Made by a program: the position numbers and the translations under genes. Positions 26,880 to 35,989 of a DNA stretch of 64,000 nt are shown here, one piece after another (position 1 is the first letter of the stretch; each line of letters opens with the position of its first letter). The notes beneath the pieces are model-generated. The model saw only the letters and a list, made by a program, of their open reading frames with translations, ran no database searches and was not told the DNA's origin. This stretch comes from Vampirovibrio sp041737375 (GTDB lineage: Bacteria; Cyanobacteriota; Vampirovibrionia; Vampirovibrionales; Vampirovibrionaceae), in the NCBI RefSeq assembly GCF_041737375.1, contig NZ_JBGSRV010000003.1, positions 124,001 to 188,000 of the forward strand, in the 5' to 3' direction.

Positions 26880-27312
26880 AAGATGGACGCATCCTTTTAT
26901 TGGATTAAGTAAGTCTTCACGAAAAAACCAGGGGAAATGTTGGAACATGGTAATAAAAAGGAATGGAGTATAAAAAATTCCTTCCGAGGTAAGGGGCGCT
27001 TCCAAAAGCATGACCAGCCAAAAACATGATTAGAAGGATGACTTTAGGAAACCTGTATTATAGGAAATCAAAACTAAAAGTAAATTAAAAAAACAGGTTG
27101 CGAAGAAACATTTCGAAGCAGACATATAAAAGGACGCTTTATTGACCCTCATTCAGCAACCCGCAACACATCTTCACGCAAACCTTGCCTTGAAAAATTT
27201 TTAATGTATGATTCACACTTGAATATTCTTATTAAAAAGCATCCGACATTTCCAATTTTTCCAATTTACCCCCTTTTGGCCACCCTTTTACCTTTGAGGA
27301 GTACGCGTTTAC
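26880..27312. promoter_or_regulatory. Divergent promoter region of the TpsB and exoprotein genes
   Basis: This 433-base gap between divergent genes is AT-rich and should hold both promoters. TATTATAGG near 27055 and TTGAAAAATTTTTAATGTATGAT near 27190 are possible promoter parts, but I cannot assign them firmly. Confidence 0.5.
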
Positions 27313-29106
27313 ATGGTTGAGTTTCTACGCACCACGGGCCGCCTGACGGCAGCAGTTTCACTGGCTGCCAGCTTGCTGCTGGGCAGCATGCCTGTTTCTT
27401 TGGCAGGTCCTGGCGACACCAACAGCACCAACGTTGGAGCAAATGTCGCGAACGGCACTTTCTTTAACACAGCTGGCGACAAAACCACATTTACCAATAA
27501 CGGTGGCAACATCACCGTGGGAGCGGGTACTACCGTTCGAGGGCTCGAAGTTAACAGCGCAGGCAACCTGACCGGTAACGGTGGCCACCTTCACTTTGAC
27601 GCCCAGGGTGGCGTAATGCGGGTAGACGGAACCATTAACGCCAGCGCCGCTATGGGCAGCAATGGCGCTTATCTGGGCAATGGCGGTAAAGTCACCATTG
27701 ACGCTGGCGCCCTCGTTCAGAACGGCAATATTTTTGCCAACGGTCTGAATGGCGGTATAATCACGGTGAACGTGGGCCAGTTAACCGTTGGCCCCAACGC
27801 CCGGTTTGAAGCCCTTACCACAGGCGCTTACGCCCTGCCCGGTCAAATCAACCTGAACGCCACCGGAGAAGTGACCATTCCCAACGGAGCGGTTCTGGAT
27901 GCTTCCGGCAATTACATCGGCGGCTACAACGCCAATGTCATCCAGATTTCTGGCAGTGTTGTCAATCTGGACGGCGTGGTCATCGCCAACGGATTAAGCG
28001 CAGGCGCCAAAGGCGGCAATATTGGCATTTACGGCTCTGAAATCGCTGTAAAAAGCAATGCCAAAATTATGGCCAACGGAGCCAATACTGGCGATGGCGG
28101 CATGGTTGAAGTGATTTCTACCGACAAAACCACCGTGGAATCCGGGGCTGAAATTACAGCCAATGGCGGAAAAGGCCTCAGCGGTGTTGTGGCTGGAAAC
28201 GGCGGCATCGTGGGCGTAGGCTCTGCTAAAACCCTGCGGAATGACGGGGTGATTAGCGCCAACGGTGGCAACGGCCATAACGGTTATAACCCCAGCAATG
28301 GCGGCGAAGGCGGCCTGGTTGTGTTTGCCGGAGATACGGTAGAGCATAACGGCCAACTGGCAGCCAATGGCGGTCACGGTGGCACCAATGCCTTCCCTTC
28401 ACGCGGCACCGTGGTGAATGGTCAGCAAGTTTCTGTCGGCCAGAACGGTGCTAATGGTGGGAATGGTGGTGCGGTTCTCGTTGCCCATCGTACCAGCATT
28501 AGTGGCACCGGCAGCATTGAAGCCAAGGGCGGCAATGGTGGTAACGGTCAAGAAGCCATTGCTGACGCAAATCACGCGCATCAGACTGCCCGGGGCGGCA
28601 ATGGCGGCGACGCCGGTTTCGGCGGGTTGGTTCGTTTCCACGGCGATCCCGGACAAACTATCATTAATAATGTCAACGTGAATGGCGGCTCTGGCGGTCA
28701 GGGCGGTTACGCTTCTGTTGCCAGCGACTGTGGTTGCGCCACACCGGGTGCCGGTGGCGCTTGCGGCGCTCCGGGGCAAATTGAAATTGTGGCCAAGCCC
28801 CCTTGCAGTGGTGGTGCCGATTGTTCCCCAACCCCTCCCCAGCAAATACCGGGCAACCCCACAACGCCTATATCCCCTTTATTTCCTTTATACCCCAAAG
28901 AATATGGTAATCTGGGCGACACCCTGCCTCCCAACGCTGGCAACGTGTTAAGCTACACCCGCTCCATCTTCCTGGCCCGTTCGCCGGTGCCCATCATTCG
29001 GAAGAAGGTGGTTGTTCCGCCACCACAACCACCGGCTAAAATCATGGTGGTTCAACCTCAACCCAAACCCGTCCAGAAAAAAGTACCGGTGCGTGGTTAC
29101 TGGTAA
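27313..29106 (+). CDS. Secreted Gly/Asn-rich beta-helix-like protein, probable TPS substrate
   Basis: A 597-residue protein. It begins with a signal peptide (LTAAVSLAASLLLGSMPVSLA). Residues ~35-300 are Asn/Gly/Val-rich short strands (GNLTGNGGHLHFDAQGG) like a right-handed beta-helix, and residues ~300-460 carry many GGNGGNG-type repeats. A Cys-containing segment (SDCGCATPGAGGACG) and a Pro/Lys/Val-rich C-terminal tail ending in RGYW follow. The canonical TPS-domain NPNG motif is not evident. Its position divergent from the TpsB gene makes it the likely partner, by inference. A strong terminator follows. Confidence 0.8.
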   Translation: MVEFLRTTGRLTAAVSLAASLLLGSMPVSLAGPGDTNSTNVGANVANGTFFNTAGDKTTFTNNGGNITVGAGTTVRGLEVNSAGNLTGNGGHLHFDAQGGVMRVDGTINASAAMGSNGAYLGNGGKVTIDAGALVQNGNIFANGLNGGIITVNVGQLTVGPNARFEALTTGAYALPGQINLNATGEVTIPNGAVLDASGNYIGGYNANVIQISGSVVNLDGVVIANGLSAGAKGGNIGIYGSEIAVKSNAKIMANGANTGDGGMVEVISTDKTTVESGAEITANGGKGLSGVVAGNGGIVGVGSAKTLRNDGVISANGGNGHNGYNPSNGGEGGLVVFAGDTVEHNGQLAANGGHGGTNAFPSRGTVVNGQQVSVGQNGANGGNGGAVLVAHRTSISGTGSIEAKGGNGGNGQEAIADANHAHQTARGGNGGDAGFGGLVRFHGDPGQTIINNVNVNGGSGGQGGYASVASDCGCATPGAGGACGAPGQIEIVAKPPCSGGADCSPTPPQQIPGNPTTPISPLFPLYPKEYGNLGDTLPPNAGNVLSYTRSIFLARSPVPIIRKKVVVPPPQPPAKIMVVQPQPKPVQKKVPVRGYW

Positions 29107-29128
29107 ACCTTCAAAAAAACATAAACTT

Positions 29129-29166
29129 AACACCCTCTTTCAGCCACGGCCGAAAGAGGGTGTTTT
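29129..29166 (+). terminator. Rho-independent terminator of the exoprotein gene
   Basis: AACACCCTCTTTC and GAAAGAGGGTGTTTT form a 13-bp perfect stem with a ten-base loop and T4 tail, 23 bases after the stop codon. Confidence 0.9.
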
Positions 29167-29264
29167 GTAATAAAATAAGTCGTATTTACTGGAAACCATC
29201 AGGCATGCACAATTAGCAGCATTAGCAGTGGCAAATCCCTATCAGTAACAGGTATTTTTACAGT

Positions 29265-30233
29265 ATGAAAAAAAATCGGCTTTTAACCTTGTTCTGTTTA
29301 AGCTTATTGATGATGCTGGGCTATGCCATGGCCAGCCCGGAAGATGAGCTGGGAGACTCGCTGGAAACCCTTCAGGCATTGACCGAAAACGCCGCTGAAA
29401 TATGGATGAATGAGGATCAAACAGCACCCCCTACTGTTTTGTTGAGCGAAGGGGAGGCCACTGGCCAGTCCGCTACAGAATTTGCTGAAGATGAAACCGA
29501 TGAACGTTTTTCACTGCTGAACCTTCGATTTCTGGATGCAGGGCTGCCCATGCCAGAGCCCGACAATCACACCGGAGATTTATCTTCTGATTCGCATGGT
29601 ATTCCCGAGCCGATGGTGTTTGATTTGGTTCGCCCACTGGGGGCCAAAAAAGGCGCGCTGGAAATCAACACCCTGTTTCAGGGTGGATGGCAGCACAAAG
29701 GCCGCTTTTCAAACCATTGGGCGCCAGAAGTGGAATACGCCTTTCGGGACGGCATGGCCCTGGAGTTTGAATTGCCCATGGGTAACCTGCAAACCGAGGC
29801 CCTTAAATTTGCCTTTCAGGCCACCTTGCCTTCCCGCTTAGAGCGTGTGGTTCACGGGGTTCAATTTTTTAATGAGTACGGCTTGCGGGATCGCACGTTG
29901 GGAATGACCGCAGTCCACATTGGGGGCCTCAGGCTCAGCGATCGATGGAGTGTGCTGAGTATCAACGGCCTGGAAAACGCAAACTTAATGAGAAAGCCCT
30001 CACTGGCCGGTTTGATTAACAACAGCCTGTTTTACCGCAAGTCCGACAAAATGACGCTGGGCATAGAAACCAACCTGCGGCTCAAGCGCCGTGAAAATGG
30101 GTTTCTGCTGATGCCCCAAATCCACCTGGAATTAACCCCACATTACAGCCTGCAAATGGGCGCGGGCTTTCGCAAAGAAAGCGGTCTGGCCTTAGTGCCT
30201 ACAGTAGGCATGCGCCTGATTCGAACCTTTTAA
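29265..30233 (+). CDS. Probable outer-membrane beta-barrel protein of unknown function
   Basis: A 322-residue secreted protein. The signal peptide is LLTLFCLSLLMMLGYAMA. Residues ~25-110 are acidic and variable. The C-terminal ~200 residues alternate polar/hydrophobic strands (ALEINTLFQGGW, MALEFELPMGNL, LQMGAGFRKES) and end in RTF, a terminal Phe as recognised by the BAM machinery. No homologue comes to mind. It may belong with the adjacent secretion locus, but the terminator at 29129-29166 separates the transcripts. Confidence 0.75.
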   Translation: MKKNRLLTLFCLSLLMMLGYAMASPEDELGDSLETLQALTENAAEIWMNEDQTAPPTVLLSEGEATGQSATEFAEDETDERFSLLNLRFLDAGLPMPEPDNHTGDLSSDSHGIPEPMVFDLVRPLGAKKGALEINTLFQGGWQHKGRFSNHWAPEVEYAFRDGMALEFELPMGNLQTEALKFAFQATLPSRLERVVHGVQFFNEYGLRDRTLGMTAVHIGGLRLSDRWSVLSINGLENANLMRKPSLAGLINNSLFYRKSDKMTLGIETNLRLKRRENGFLLMPQIHLELTPHYSLQMGAGFRKESGLALVPTVGMRLIRTF

Positions 30234-30393
30234 GTGCCCCGTCAGGCAAACCCAAAAAGCATCCATTTCATTTAAAAATCGATCACACTACCAGCCATCG
30301 CTTCATAAAAGTCAAAGGCTTCTATAGTGGTTCCCTTTTTTAGGGTATAAACAAGGGGTGGAATCAGGAAAATGAGCAAAGGGGATCCGTGCC

Positions 30394-31572
30394 ATGGCCA
30401 ATCGTACTTCTCACAAAGCGGCCCAGTTTAACGAGTCTGTGATTCGGCAAATGAGCCAGATGGCCCGCAAATATGAGGCCATCAACCTGGCGCAGGGCTT
30501 TCCCGATTTCCCGTGTCCGGAAGAATTAAAACTGGCGGCCTGTGAAGCCATCCATGATGATATCAACCAGTACGCCGTCACCTGGGGGGATGCCCAGTTT
30601 CGGCAAGCCATCGCCGAAAAAGAAGGCCCCTATCTGGGAATTACCATTAACCCGGACACCGAGATTACAGTGACCTGTGGGGCCACTGAGGCCATGGCCG
30701 CCGTGATGCTGGCCACCATCAACCCCGGCGATGAAGTGATTGTGTTTGAACCCTATTACGAGAACTATGGGCCGGATGCCATTATTGCCGGAGCCATTCC
30801 CCGCTATGTGACCCTGCACCCGCCGGAATGGCGCATTGATGAGGCCGAGCTGGCAGCGGCGTTTAACAGTAAAACACGGGCCATTATCATCAACACCCCG
30901 CACAACCCCACCGGTAAAGTATTTAGCCGCGCCGAGCTGGAAATGATCGCCAAATACTGCCAAAAATGGAACGTACTGGCCTTCACCGATGAGATTTATG
31001 AGCATATCCTGTACGATAACCACCAGCACGTGGGCATGGCCAGCCTACCGGGTATGAAAGACCTGACCGTCACCATCAACGGGCTGTCTAAAACCTACAG
31101 CGTCACCGGCTGGCGGGTGGGCATTGTGATTGCCCCGGAAGACATTACTCAAGCCGTTCGCAAGATGCACGATTTTTTGACGGTCGGGGCCGCCGCTCCC
31201 CTGCAACGGGCAGGCATTACGGCCATGCAGTTGCCCCAGTCCTACTATCTGGATCTGGCGCAAAAATACGATGAAAAACGCCGCATGATGATGGGCATTC
31301 TGGATGAAGCGGGCATTAAATACTTTCGCTCTCAGGGGGCCTATTACGTGTTCAGCGATATTTCTGAATTTGGCTACAAAACCGATGTGGAATTTACCCA
31401 CTTTTTAATGAAAGACATTGGGGTGGCCGTGGTTCCCGGCTCCAGCTTTTTCAGCCGCCCGGAACTGGGTCGCAAGTTTGTGCGCTTCTGTTTTGCCAAA
31501 AAACCGGAAACCTTAATAGCCGCCCAACTCCGGCTCCACAAGTTAAAAGATACCGTGCGTCTGGGCCGTTAA
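30394..31572 (+). CDS. PLP-dependent class I/II aminotransferase
   Basis: A 392-residue fold-type I aminotransferase. Recognisable features are INLAQGFPDFPCP, the cofactor loop CGATEAMAA, NTPHNPTGKVF, the Schiff-base lysine in NGLSKTYSVTGWRVG, and the substrate Arg in FVRFCFAKK. The FPDF-type N-terminus is typical of the kynurenine/glutamine/methionine aminotransferase subgroup. The real amino donor cannot be read from sequence. AAAGGGG precedes the ATG at 30394. Confidence 0.93.
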   Translation: MANRTSHKAAQFNESVIRQMSQMARKYEAINLAQGFPDFPCPEELKLAACEAIHDDINQYAVTWGDAQFRQAIAEKEGPYLGITINPDTEITVTCGATEAMAAVMLATINPGDEVIVFEPYYENYGPDAIIAGAIPRYVTLHPPEWRIDEAELAAAFNSKTRAIIINTPHNPTGKVFSRAELEMIAKYCQKWNVLAFTDEIYEHILYDNHQHVGMASLPGMKDLTVTINGLSKTYSVTGWRVGIVIAPEDITQAVRKMHDFLTVGAAAPLQRAGITAMQLPQSYYLDLAQKYDEKRRMMMGILDEAGIKYFRSQGAYYVFSDISEFGYKTDVEFTHFLMKDIGVAVVPGSSFFSRPELGRKFVRFCFAKKPETLIAAQLRLHKLKDTVRLGR

Positions 31573-31628
31573 TCCCCACCCCGTTTTTTGAGAGACGGGC
31601 CATTTAGTTTTATGCAAAGCGCTAAGGT

Positions 31629-32243
31629 TTAAAGCGTTTCATTTTTGGCTTGAATAACGCCACTGGAGGCGCTCAAATCAGAACGGGCTTCATCCAAGGA
31701 AAAATAAAAAGTGGCACCCTCTCCCGGCACACTGTCGGCCCAAACACTGCCTCCGTGACGGTTAATGATGCGCTGCACACTGGCCAGCCCAATGCCCGTT
31801 CCCGGAAAATCGGACTTGAGATGGAGTCTCTGAAAAGGCTTGAACAAACGGTCCGCCCCGCTCGCATCAAAGCCAACTCCGTTGTCTTTCACAAAATAAA
31901 AAGGCTGATCGTTGACAACACGCATCCCAAATTCTATATGGGTCACCGCTTCTTCCTTCGAATATTTCCAGGCATTGTCCAGCAAATTTCCCAAAACCGT
32001 TTTCAATAAAACCGGATCCGCCTCATCTCGTAGTCTCGGTTGCACCTTAAAATGCGCCTGACGATCGGGAGATTGTTCCTGAAGATCCTGCGATAATTCC
32101 TGAAACATGGCGCTTAAATCAACCGGCTCTCGTTTCATTGACGCGTTGGAGAGTCTTGAAAAAAGCAAAATATCATCAATCAATACCCCCATTTGGGAGG
32201 CGTTAACGGCGATGCGCGAAAGATAAAGCCTCACTGACCTCAT
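31629..32243 (-). CDS. Ethylene-receptor-like histidine kinase, C-terminal fragment after a frameshift
   Basis: This fragment carries the second half of the DHp helix pair (YLSRIAVNASQMGVLIDDILLFSRLS) and the whole HATPase_c domain (LLDNAWKYS N box, VKDNGVGFD, LFKPFQRLH, GTGIGLASVQRIINRHGG). It is in a different frame from the upstream fragment 32203-32868, which contains the phosphoacceptor His. Joined, they make one ordinary phytochrome/ethylene-type kinase of about 410 residues. The ATG at 32243 is internal to the ancestral gene and lacks a ribosome binding site. Either the gene is broken, or a sequencing error or ribosomal frameshift is involved. Confidence 0.85.
   Translation of the reverse strand: MRSVRLYLSRIAVNASQMGVLIDDILLFSRLSNASMKREPVDLSAMFQELSQDLQEQSPDRQAHFKVQPRLRDEADPVLLKTVLGNLLDNAWKYSKEEAVTHIEFGMRVVNDQPFYFVKDNGVGFDASGADRLFKPFQRLHLKSDFPGTGIGLASVQRIINRHGGSVWADSVPGEGATFYFSLDEARSDLSASSGVIQAKNETL
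32203..32243 (-). other. Frameshift site in the ethylene-receptor-like kinase
   Basis: The two reading frames overlap here. Reading passes from FSDEVSE in the first frame to LYLSRIAVNA in the second by a net +1 shift (one extra or two missing bases) near GTGAGGCTTTAT. No classical slippery heptamer is evident. Confidence 0.75.
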
Positions 32244-32868
32244 CGGAAAATCGGGTCATTACCAAACCGCTAAATTGCTCAATTTTGCGAAGCGGCGATT
32301 TGAGATCATGAGACACCGAATAACTGAAAGCCTCCAGCTCATCGTTGGTGGCTTTCAGCTGACGGGCCTTCTCATTCAGGGCCTCCGTGCGTTCTGCCAC
32401 AATCGCTTCCAGTTCCTGATTCAACTGCTGAAGCTGACGTTCGGCTTTTTCCCGCTGTTCAATCTCTTTTTCCAAAGCCGCCGGGGTTTTAAGGGCCAGC
32501 GCCTTGGGAATGGTGGGAATCAGGCTAAATACAGTGGCCCAGGAAATTACGCCCGTCATAAACCGCTCCAGCGTGTTTAAACGATAGGCGGGCCACCAGA
32601 ACATCACCGCATCCAGCAAGTGAGAAATACCGCAAGCAAAAATAAAAGCGGCAAACAGCCAGAAAATTTTGGGGAACACCATGAATTTTTTTCGACTGAC
32701 AAAATAAAGCAGTAAAAAAGGAATGCTGATGTAAGCGCCAAAAATAATCAAATCGGAAACAATCATGAACCATCCGGTAAAGGACTGCCAGCCTGAGCCA
32801 CACAGCCAGCGCGGGGGAAAACCCTCCGTTTCAAATAGTCGATTCAAAAAATCCAGAACCGGATTCAT
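32203..32868 (-). CDS. Ethylene-receptor-like histidine kinase, N-terminal fragment (ethylene-binding domain + H-box)
   Basis: The first ~110 residues form three transmembrane helices matching the ETR1 ethylene-binding domain. The essential pattern is kept: Asp in VSDLIIFGAY, Tyr, Ile-Pro in ISIPFLLLYF, and Cys and His in FACGISHLLD (Cys65 and His69 of ETR1, the copper ligands). The third helix ends at IPKALALKTPAALEKE, as in cyanobacterial ethylene sensors. A coiled coil and HisKA follow with phosphoacceptor FSYSVSHDLKSPL. The frame then runs into a stop 13 residues after FSDEV. The start at 32868 has GAGGGAG upstream; an ATG at 32940 has none. It lies downstream of the aminophenol genes on the same strand. 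Confidence 0.88.
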   Translation of the reverse strand: MNPVLDFLNRLFETEGFPPRWLCGSGWQSFTGWFMIVSDLIIFGAYISIPFLLLYFVSRKKFMVFPKIFWLFAAFIFACGISHLLDAVMFWWPAYRLNTLERFMTGVISWATVFSLIPTIPKALALKTPAALEKEIEQREKAERQLQQLNQELEAIVAERTEALNEKARQLKATNDELEAFSYSVSHDLKSPLRKIEQFSGLVMTRFSDEVSEALSFAHRR

Positions 32869-33036
32869 CAATGACAAGCTCCCTCTAAAAAACCAGAACT
32901 TTGTATGAAAAACAAAAGCAAGCTCTTGTAAATTATCCATTTTAGAAACAGTTGGACAATACCCAATGGTTTACTTCTATCAATAGCGGATTGAAAACCT
33001 GCGTTTAGCCGTTTAGCCGTCTAGAAAAGTAAACCG

Positions 33037-34539
33037 CTATTGATAGCGATAGCAGACCGTCTTGAACTCCGAGAAAAACTCCAGCGCGTAACGCCCTCCC
33101 TCACGCCCCATGCCACTGGCTTTCATGCCCCCAAACGGGGTGCGTAAATCTCTGGCAAACCAGCAGTTCATCCACAAAATACCGGCTCTAATCTCTTGAG
33201 ATAAACGATGACATCGATTCACGTCCTGACTCCACACACTGGCCGAAAGCCCATAAGGCGTGTCATTCACCAGATGAATGGCCTCTTCCTCGGTATCAAA
33301 GGCAATAATGGGCAATACCGGGCCAAAAATCTCTTCCTGGCACAGAGCGGATTGAGGCGATAAATTGATAAAAACGGTAGGCTCCAGAAAGTAGCCCTTG
33401 GCCAGTGCGTCCGGCTGGGTTAAACGAGTGCCGCCAGCCAGCAATTGTCCCTCCTGGCGTCCCAATTCAATATAGCGCATCACCTTTTCATAATGCTCGG
33501 CACTAATTAAAGAACCCATCCGGGTTTCTGGCTGAAGCGGATCGCCCACCGGGATGGAGGCCACTTGTTTCAACACTTGCGGCAACACCTCGGCCAGAAC
33601 TGAGCGCTGTACAAACAACCGGGAGCCCGCCAGACAAATTTGGCCCTGATTTCTAAAAGCCGCCTTCACCGCCGTTTCAATGGCATTGGGCAAATCGGCG
33701 TCTTCAAAAATAACGGTGGCCCCTTTGCCTCCCAATTCAAATGAAATTTTTTTCAAGCTGTCGGCTGCCGCTTTCATAATGGTTTTTCCGGTTACGGTTT
33801 CACCCGTAAACGAAATCGCCTTCACCTCAGGATGCCGGGTCAGCGCTTCGCCAGAGCCAGCGGTGCCAAAACCATGCACCACGTTAAAAACGCCGGGTGG
33901 AATCTCAGCCTCCTGAAAAATCTCGGCCAGCAAGGTGGCGGTGGTGGGGGTCCATTCCGCGGGCTTGAGAACAATGGAATTGCCCATAACCAAGGCAGGC
34001 GCAATTTTCCAGCTGGCCAGATACAAGGGAAGGTTCCAGGGGGTAATGAGGCCTACCACCCCCAAAGGTTCCCGCACCGAGAAGTGCCGCTCCATGCGAT
34101 CGACCGTAAAACATTCTTCGCTCAACTGGGCGGCGGCTTCCGCAAAAAAATGAAAATTCTGGGCCGCTCTGGGAATATCCCCATTCAAACTCTCTGAAAG
34201 CGGTTTTCCGGTATCCAGCGTCTCGGCCATGGCCAAAGCGTCCCTGCGGGCCAAAATGCGATCCCCGAGGTCACGCAGTTTCTGGCACCGGGCTTTCATG
34301 GGCAATTTCGCCCACGAACCGGCCTCAAACGAGCGCTTGGCGGCATGCACCGCCAATTCGATATCGGCCGATTCTCCCCGTGCCACCTGATTTAACAGCG
34401 CCCCGGTGGCCGGATTGATATTGGCAAAAGTTTCCCCGGCCAGCGGATCGACAAACGCACCATCGATATACAGTTTTAAGGTTTCCCCAGTTGAAACCGG
34501 GGAAACGGATGCACTGGATTGACTCACAAACAGGGTCAT
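33037..34539 (-). CDS. amnC: Aldehyde dehydrogenase, 2-aminomuconic/2-hydroxymuconic semialdehyde dehydrogenase type
   Basis: A 500-residue NAD-dependent aldehyde dehydrogenase. Motifs: TPWNLPLYLASWKIAPAL (cofactor), FELGGKGA (general-base Glu), NQGQICLAGSRLFV (catalytic Cys) and NCWFARDLRTPFGGMKASG, which is typical of the muconic-semialdehyde branch. It should oxidise 2-aminomuconate 6-semialdehyde to 2-aminomuconate. The ATG at 34539 has AAAGGAG close upstream and lies 9 bases after the RidA-like gene, so the two are cotranscribed with the dioxygenase genes. The gene symbol is by context and similarity. Confidence 0.88.
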   Translation of the reverse strand: MTLFVSQSSASVSPVSTGETLKLYIDGAFVDPLAGETFANINPATGALLNQVARGESADIELAVHAAKRSFEAGSWAKLPMKARCQKLRDLGDRILARRDALAMAETLDTGKPLSESLNGDIPRAAQNFHFFAEAAAQLSEECFTVDRMERHFSVREPLGVVGLITPWNLPLYLASWKIAPALVMGNSIVLKPAEWTPTTATLLAEIFQEAEIPPGVFNVVHGFGTAGSGEALTRHPEVKAISFTGETVTGKTIMKAAADSLKKISFELGGKGATVIFEDADLPNAIETAVKAAFRNQGQICLAGSRLFVQRSVLAEVLPQVLKQVASIPVGDPLQPETRMGSLISAEHYEKVMRYIELGRQEGQLLAGGTRLTQPDALAKGYFLEPTVFINLSPQSALCQEEIFGPVLPIIAFDTEEEAIHLVNDTPYGLSASVWSQDVNRCHRLSQEIRAGILWMNCWFARDLRTPFGGMKASGMGREGGRYALEFFSEFKTVCYRYQ

Positions 34540-34548
34540 CAAACTCCT

Positions 34549-35001
34549 TTAGGCCTTATAGGCAATGGCTTTGATTTCGATAAAATTACGACCGGGGGGC
34601 AAAGCCTGCACGGTGGTGCGAGCCGGGAGCTGCTCAAAATTAAAAAATTCGCCATACACCTGATTGTAGGCATCAAAATCCTGCATTTTGGCTAAAAATA
34701 CGGTCACATCCACCACATCCCGCAAATCACAGTGAACCGAGGCCAGCACCGTGATCAGGTTTTCCAGCACCTGTCGGGTTTGAGCCGCCACGTCATAGCG
34801 AAGGATGCCGCCGTTCTCGTTCAGGGTCAGCCCAACCTCTACGCCGGTTTGAGGGTGTCTGGCGCCCAGCCCGCATACAAACACCAAAGGCCCCGCCTTC
34901 ACCACATGCGAATAGGCACCCAAGGGGGCAGGTGCATTTTCTTCCATGCGAATATACGTTTTTTCGGTCCCTGCCAAACCGCTCCCTGAACCCATCGTCA
35001 T
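34549..35001 (-). CDS. amnD: RidA-family protein, probable 2-aminomuconate deaminase
   Basis: A 150-residue YjgF/YER057c/UK114-family protein (APLGAYSHVVKAGPLVFVCGLGA, DLRDVVDVTVFLAKMQDFDAYNQVY, LPARTTVQALP, IEIKAIAYK). 2-Aminomuconate deaminases of the aminophenol and 3-hydroxyanthranilate pathways belong to this family. Its placement between the aminophenol dioxygenase genes and the semialdehyde dehydrogenase supports that function over generic imine deamination. GAGGGG lies 8 bases before the ATG at 35001. Confidence 0.85.
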   Translation of the reverse strand: MTMGSGSGLAGTEKTYIRMEENAPAPLGAYSHVVKAGPLVFVCGLGARHPQTGVEVGLTLNENGGILRYDVAAQTRQVLENLITVLASVHCDLRDVVDVTVFLAKMQDFDAYNQVYGEFFNFEQLPARTTVQALPPGRNFIEIKAIAYKA

Positions 35002-35167
35002 TGAACATCCCCTCAGTGCAATTCAATATAAACCCTTGATTTGAAATACCGGGTGATTATTTTATCCCACTTGGGTAGAAATTGATAATGCACAAAAGGA
35101 TATAAACCCAAGCGATACAAACCCCATACTCAACCCGGAAGCAATTTCATTAAAACGGTTTTCCGCT

Positions 35168-35989
35168 TTAATGAACATCGTAAGACAACACCACCGCACC
35201 GGCCCCCCACAAGGACCCATAAGCCAACACCTGAGCCGGGGCGCTGAGATTATTCATGGCCCCCATCATCCAGTAAAACCCTTTAAAGCCCATTTCGGGG
35301 TTGGCCTTCTCAACGTACTCTGGTCCCCACTCCAGCGCTTTTAAACCCTGACCCTGACCCAACAGATCCAGCATTTGCCGGTTCCACTGATCATCCTGAG
35401 GGTTGGAAAAACGCTCGGTTTGCGGGGTTACCACTTCGGTTAAAAACCGATGCGACATCAACGAACAATTAATCAGCACCGCCCGCTTGCCCGATTGCTG
35501 AATGGCTTCCCCCACCGCTTGACCCAGGGTCATGGCATCTTCTGCGCTGGCGTAAATATTGGAAGAAACAATGACCACTGGCAAATGACCCTTCGGGTTG
35601 AAATAGCGCAAGGCCACCAGCGTGGCGGTATCCACCGGGAACCCCGCATAATCAACCAGCTTGGTAGCTAGCCCCCGGCTTCGGCTTAAACGTTCCGCCC
35701 GGGCCGTTAAGTCCCGATCGATTTGAAAGGAATAGGGCATATCGCCCAAATCATGCCAGTTTTCATCCACATGCAACCCGCTGGGGTTGGCAGCGTACTG
35801 GAACGAATGCCCCAGTACCGAAATCCACTGGGCGCTGTATAAAACCAGCACCTCCGGGGCCGCAGCCTCCACCTGAAGGGCTGCTGTTTTCATGGCCTCC
35901 CGAAACACTTGCCAGGGTCCGTCTCCGCTTTGCTCAAATATCAGTTGAGGCAGTCCCGGAACCATCAACGCTTTCACGATACCGGGCAT
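35168..35989 (-). CDS. amnA: 2-Aminophenol 1,6-dioxygenase alpha subunit
   Basis: A 273-residue class III extradiol dioxygenase (LigB fold) small subunit. VLVLYSAQWISVLGHSFQ, GLHVDENWHDLGDMPYSF and DYAGFPVDTATLVAL match the AmnA/CarBa type, and MGFKGFYWMMGAMNN and GAGAVV close the protein. In these heterotetramers the alpha subunit is usually non-catalytic and lacks the iron ligands. Its ATG at 35989 overlaps the end of the beta-subunit gene by 16 bases, with GGAGG just upstream, indicating coupled translation of the two subunits. Confidence 0.9.
   Translation of the reverse strand: MPGIVKALMVPGLPQLIFEQSGDGPWQVFREAMKTAALQVEAAAPEVLVLYSAQWISVLGHSFQYAANPSGLHVDENWHDLGDMPYSFQIDRDLTARAERLSRSRGLATKLVDYAGFPVDTATLVALRYFNPKGHLPVVIVSSNIYASAEDAMTLGQAVGEAIQQSGKRAVLINCSLMSHRFLTEVVTPQTERFSNPQDDQWNRQMLDLLGQGQGLKALEWGPEYVEKANPEMGFKGFYWMMGAMNNLSAPAQVLAYGSLWGAGAVVLSYDVH

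Noticed and set aside
27994..28845. Minus-strand frames within the exoprotein gene
   Set aside because: They arise from the repetitive GGN codons read in reverse and have no features of their own.
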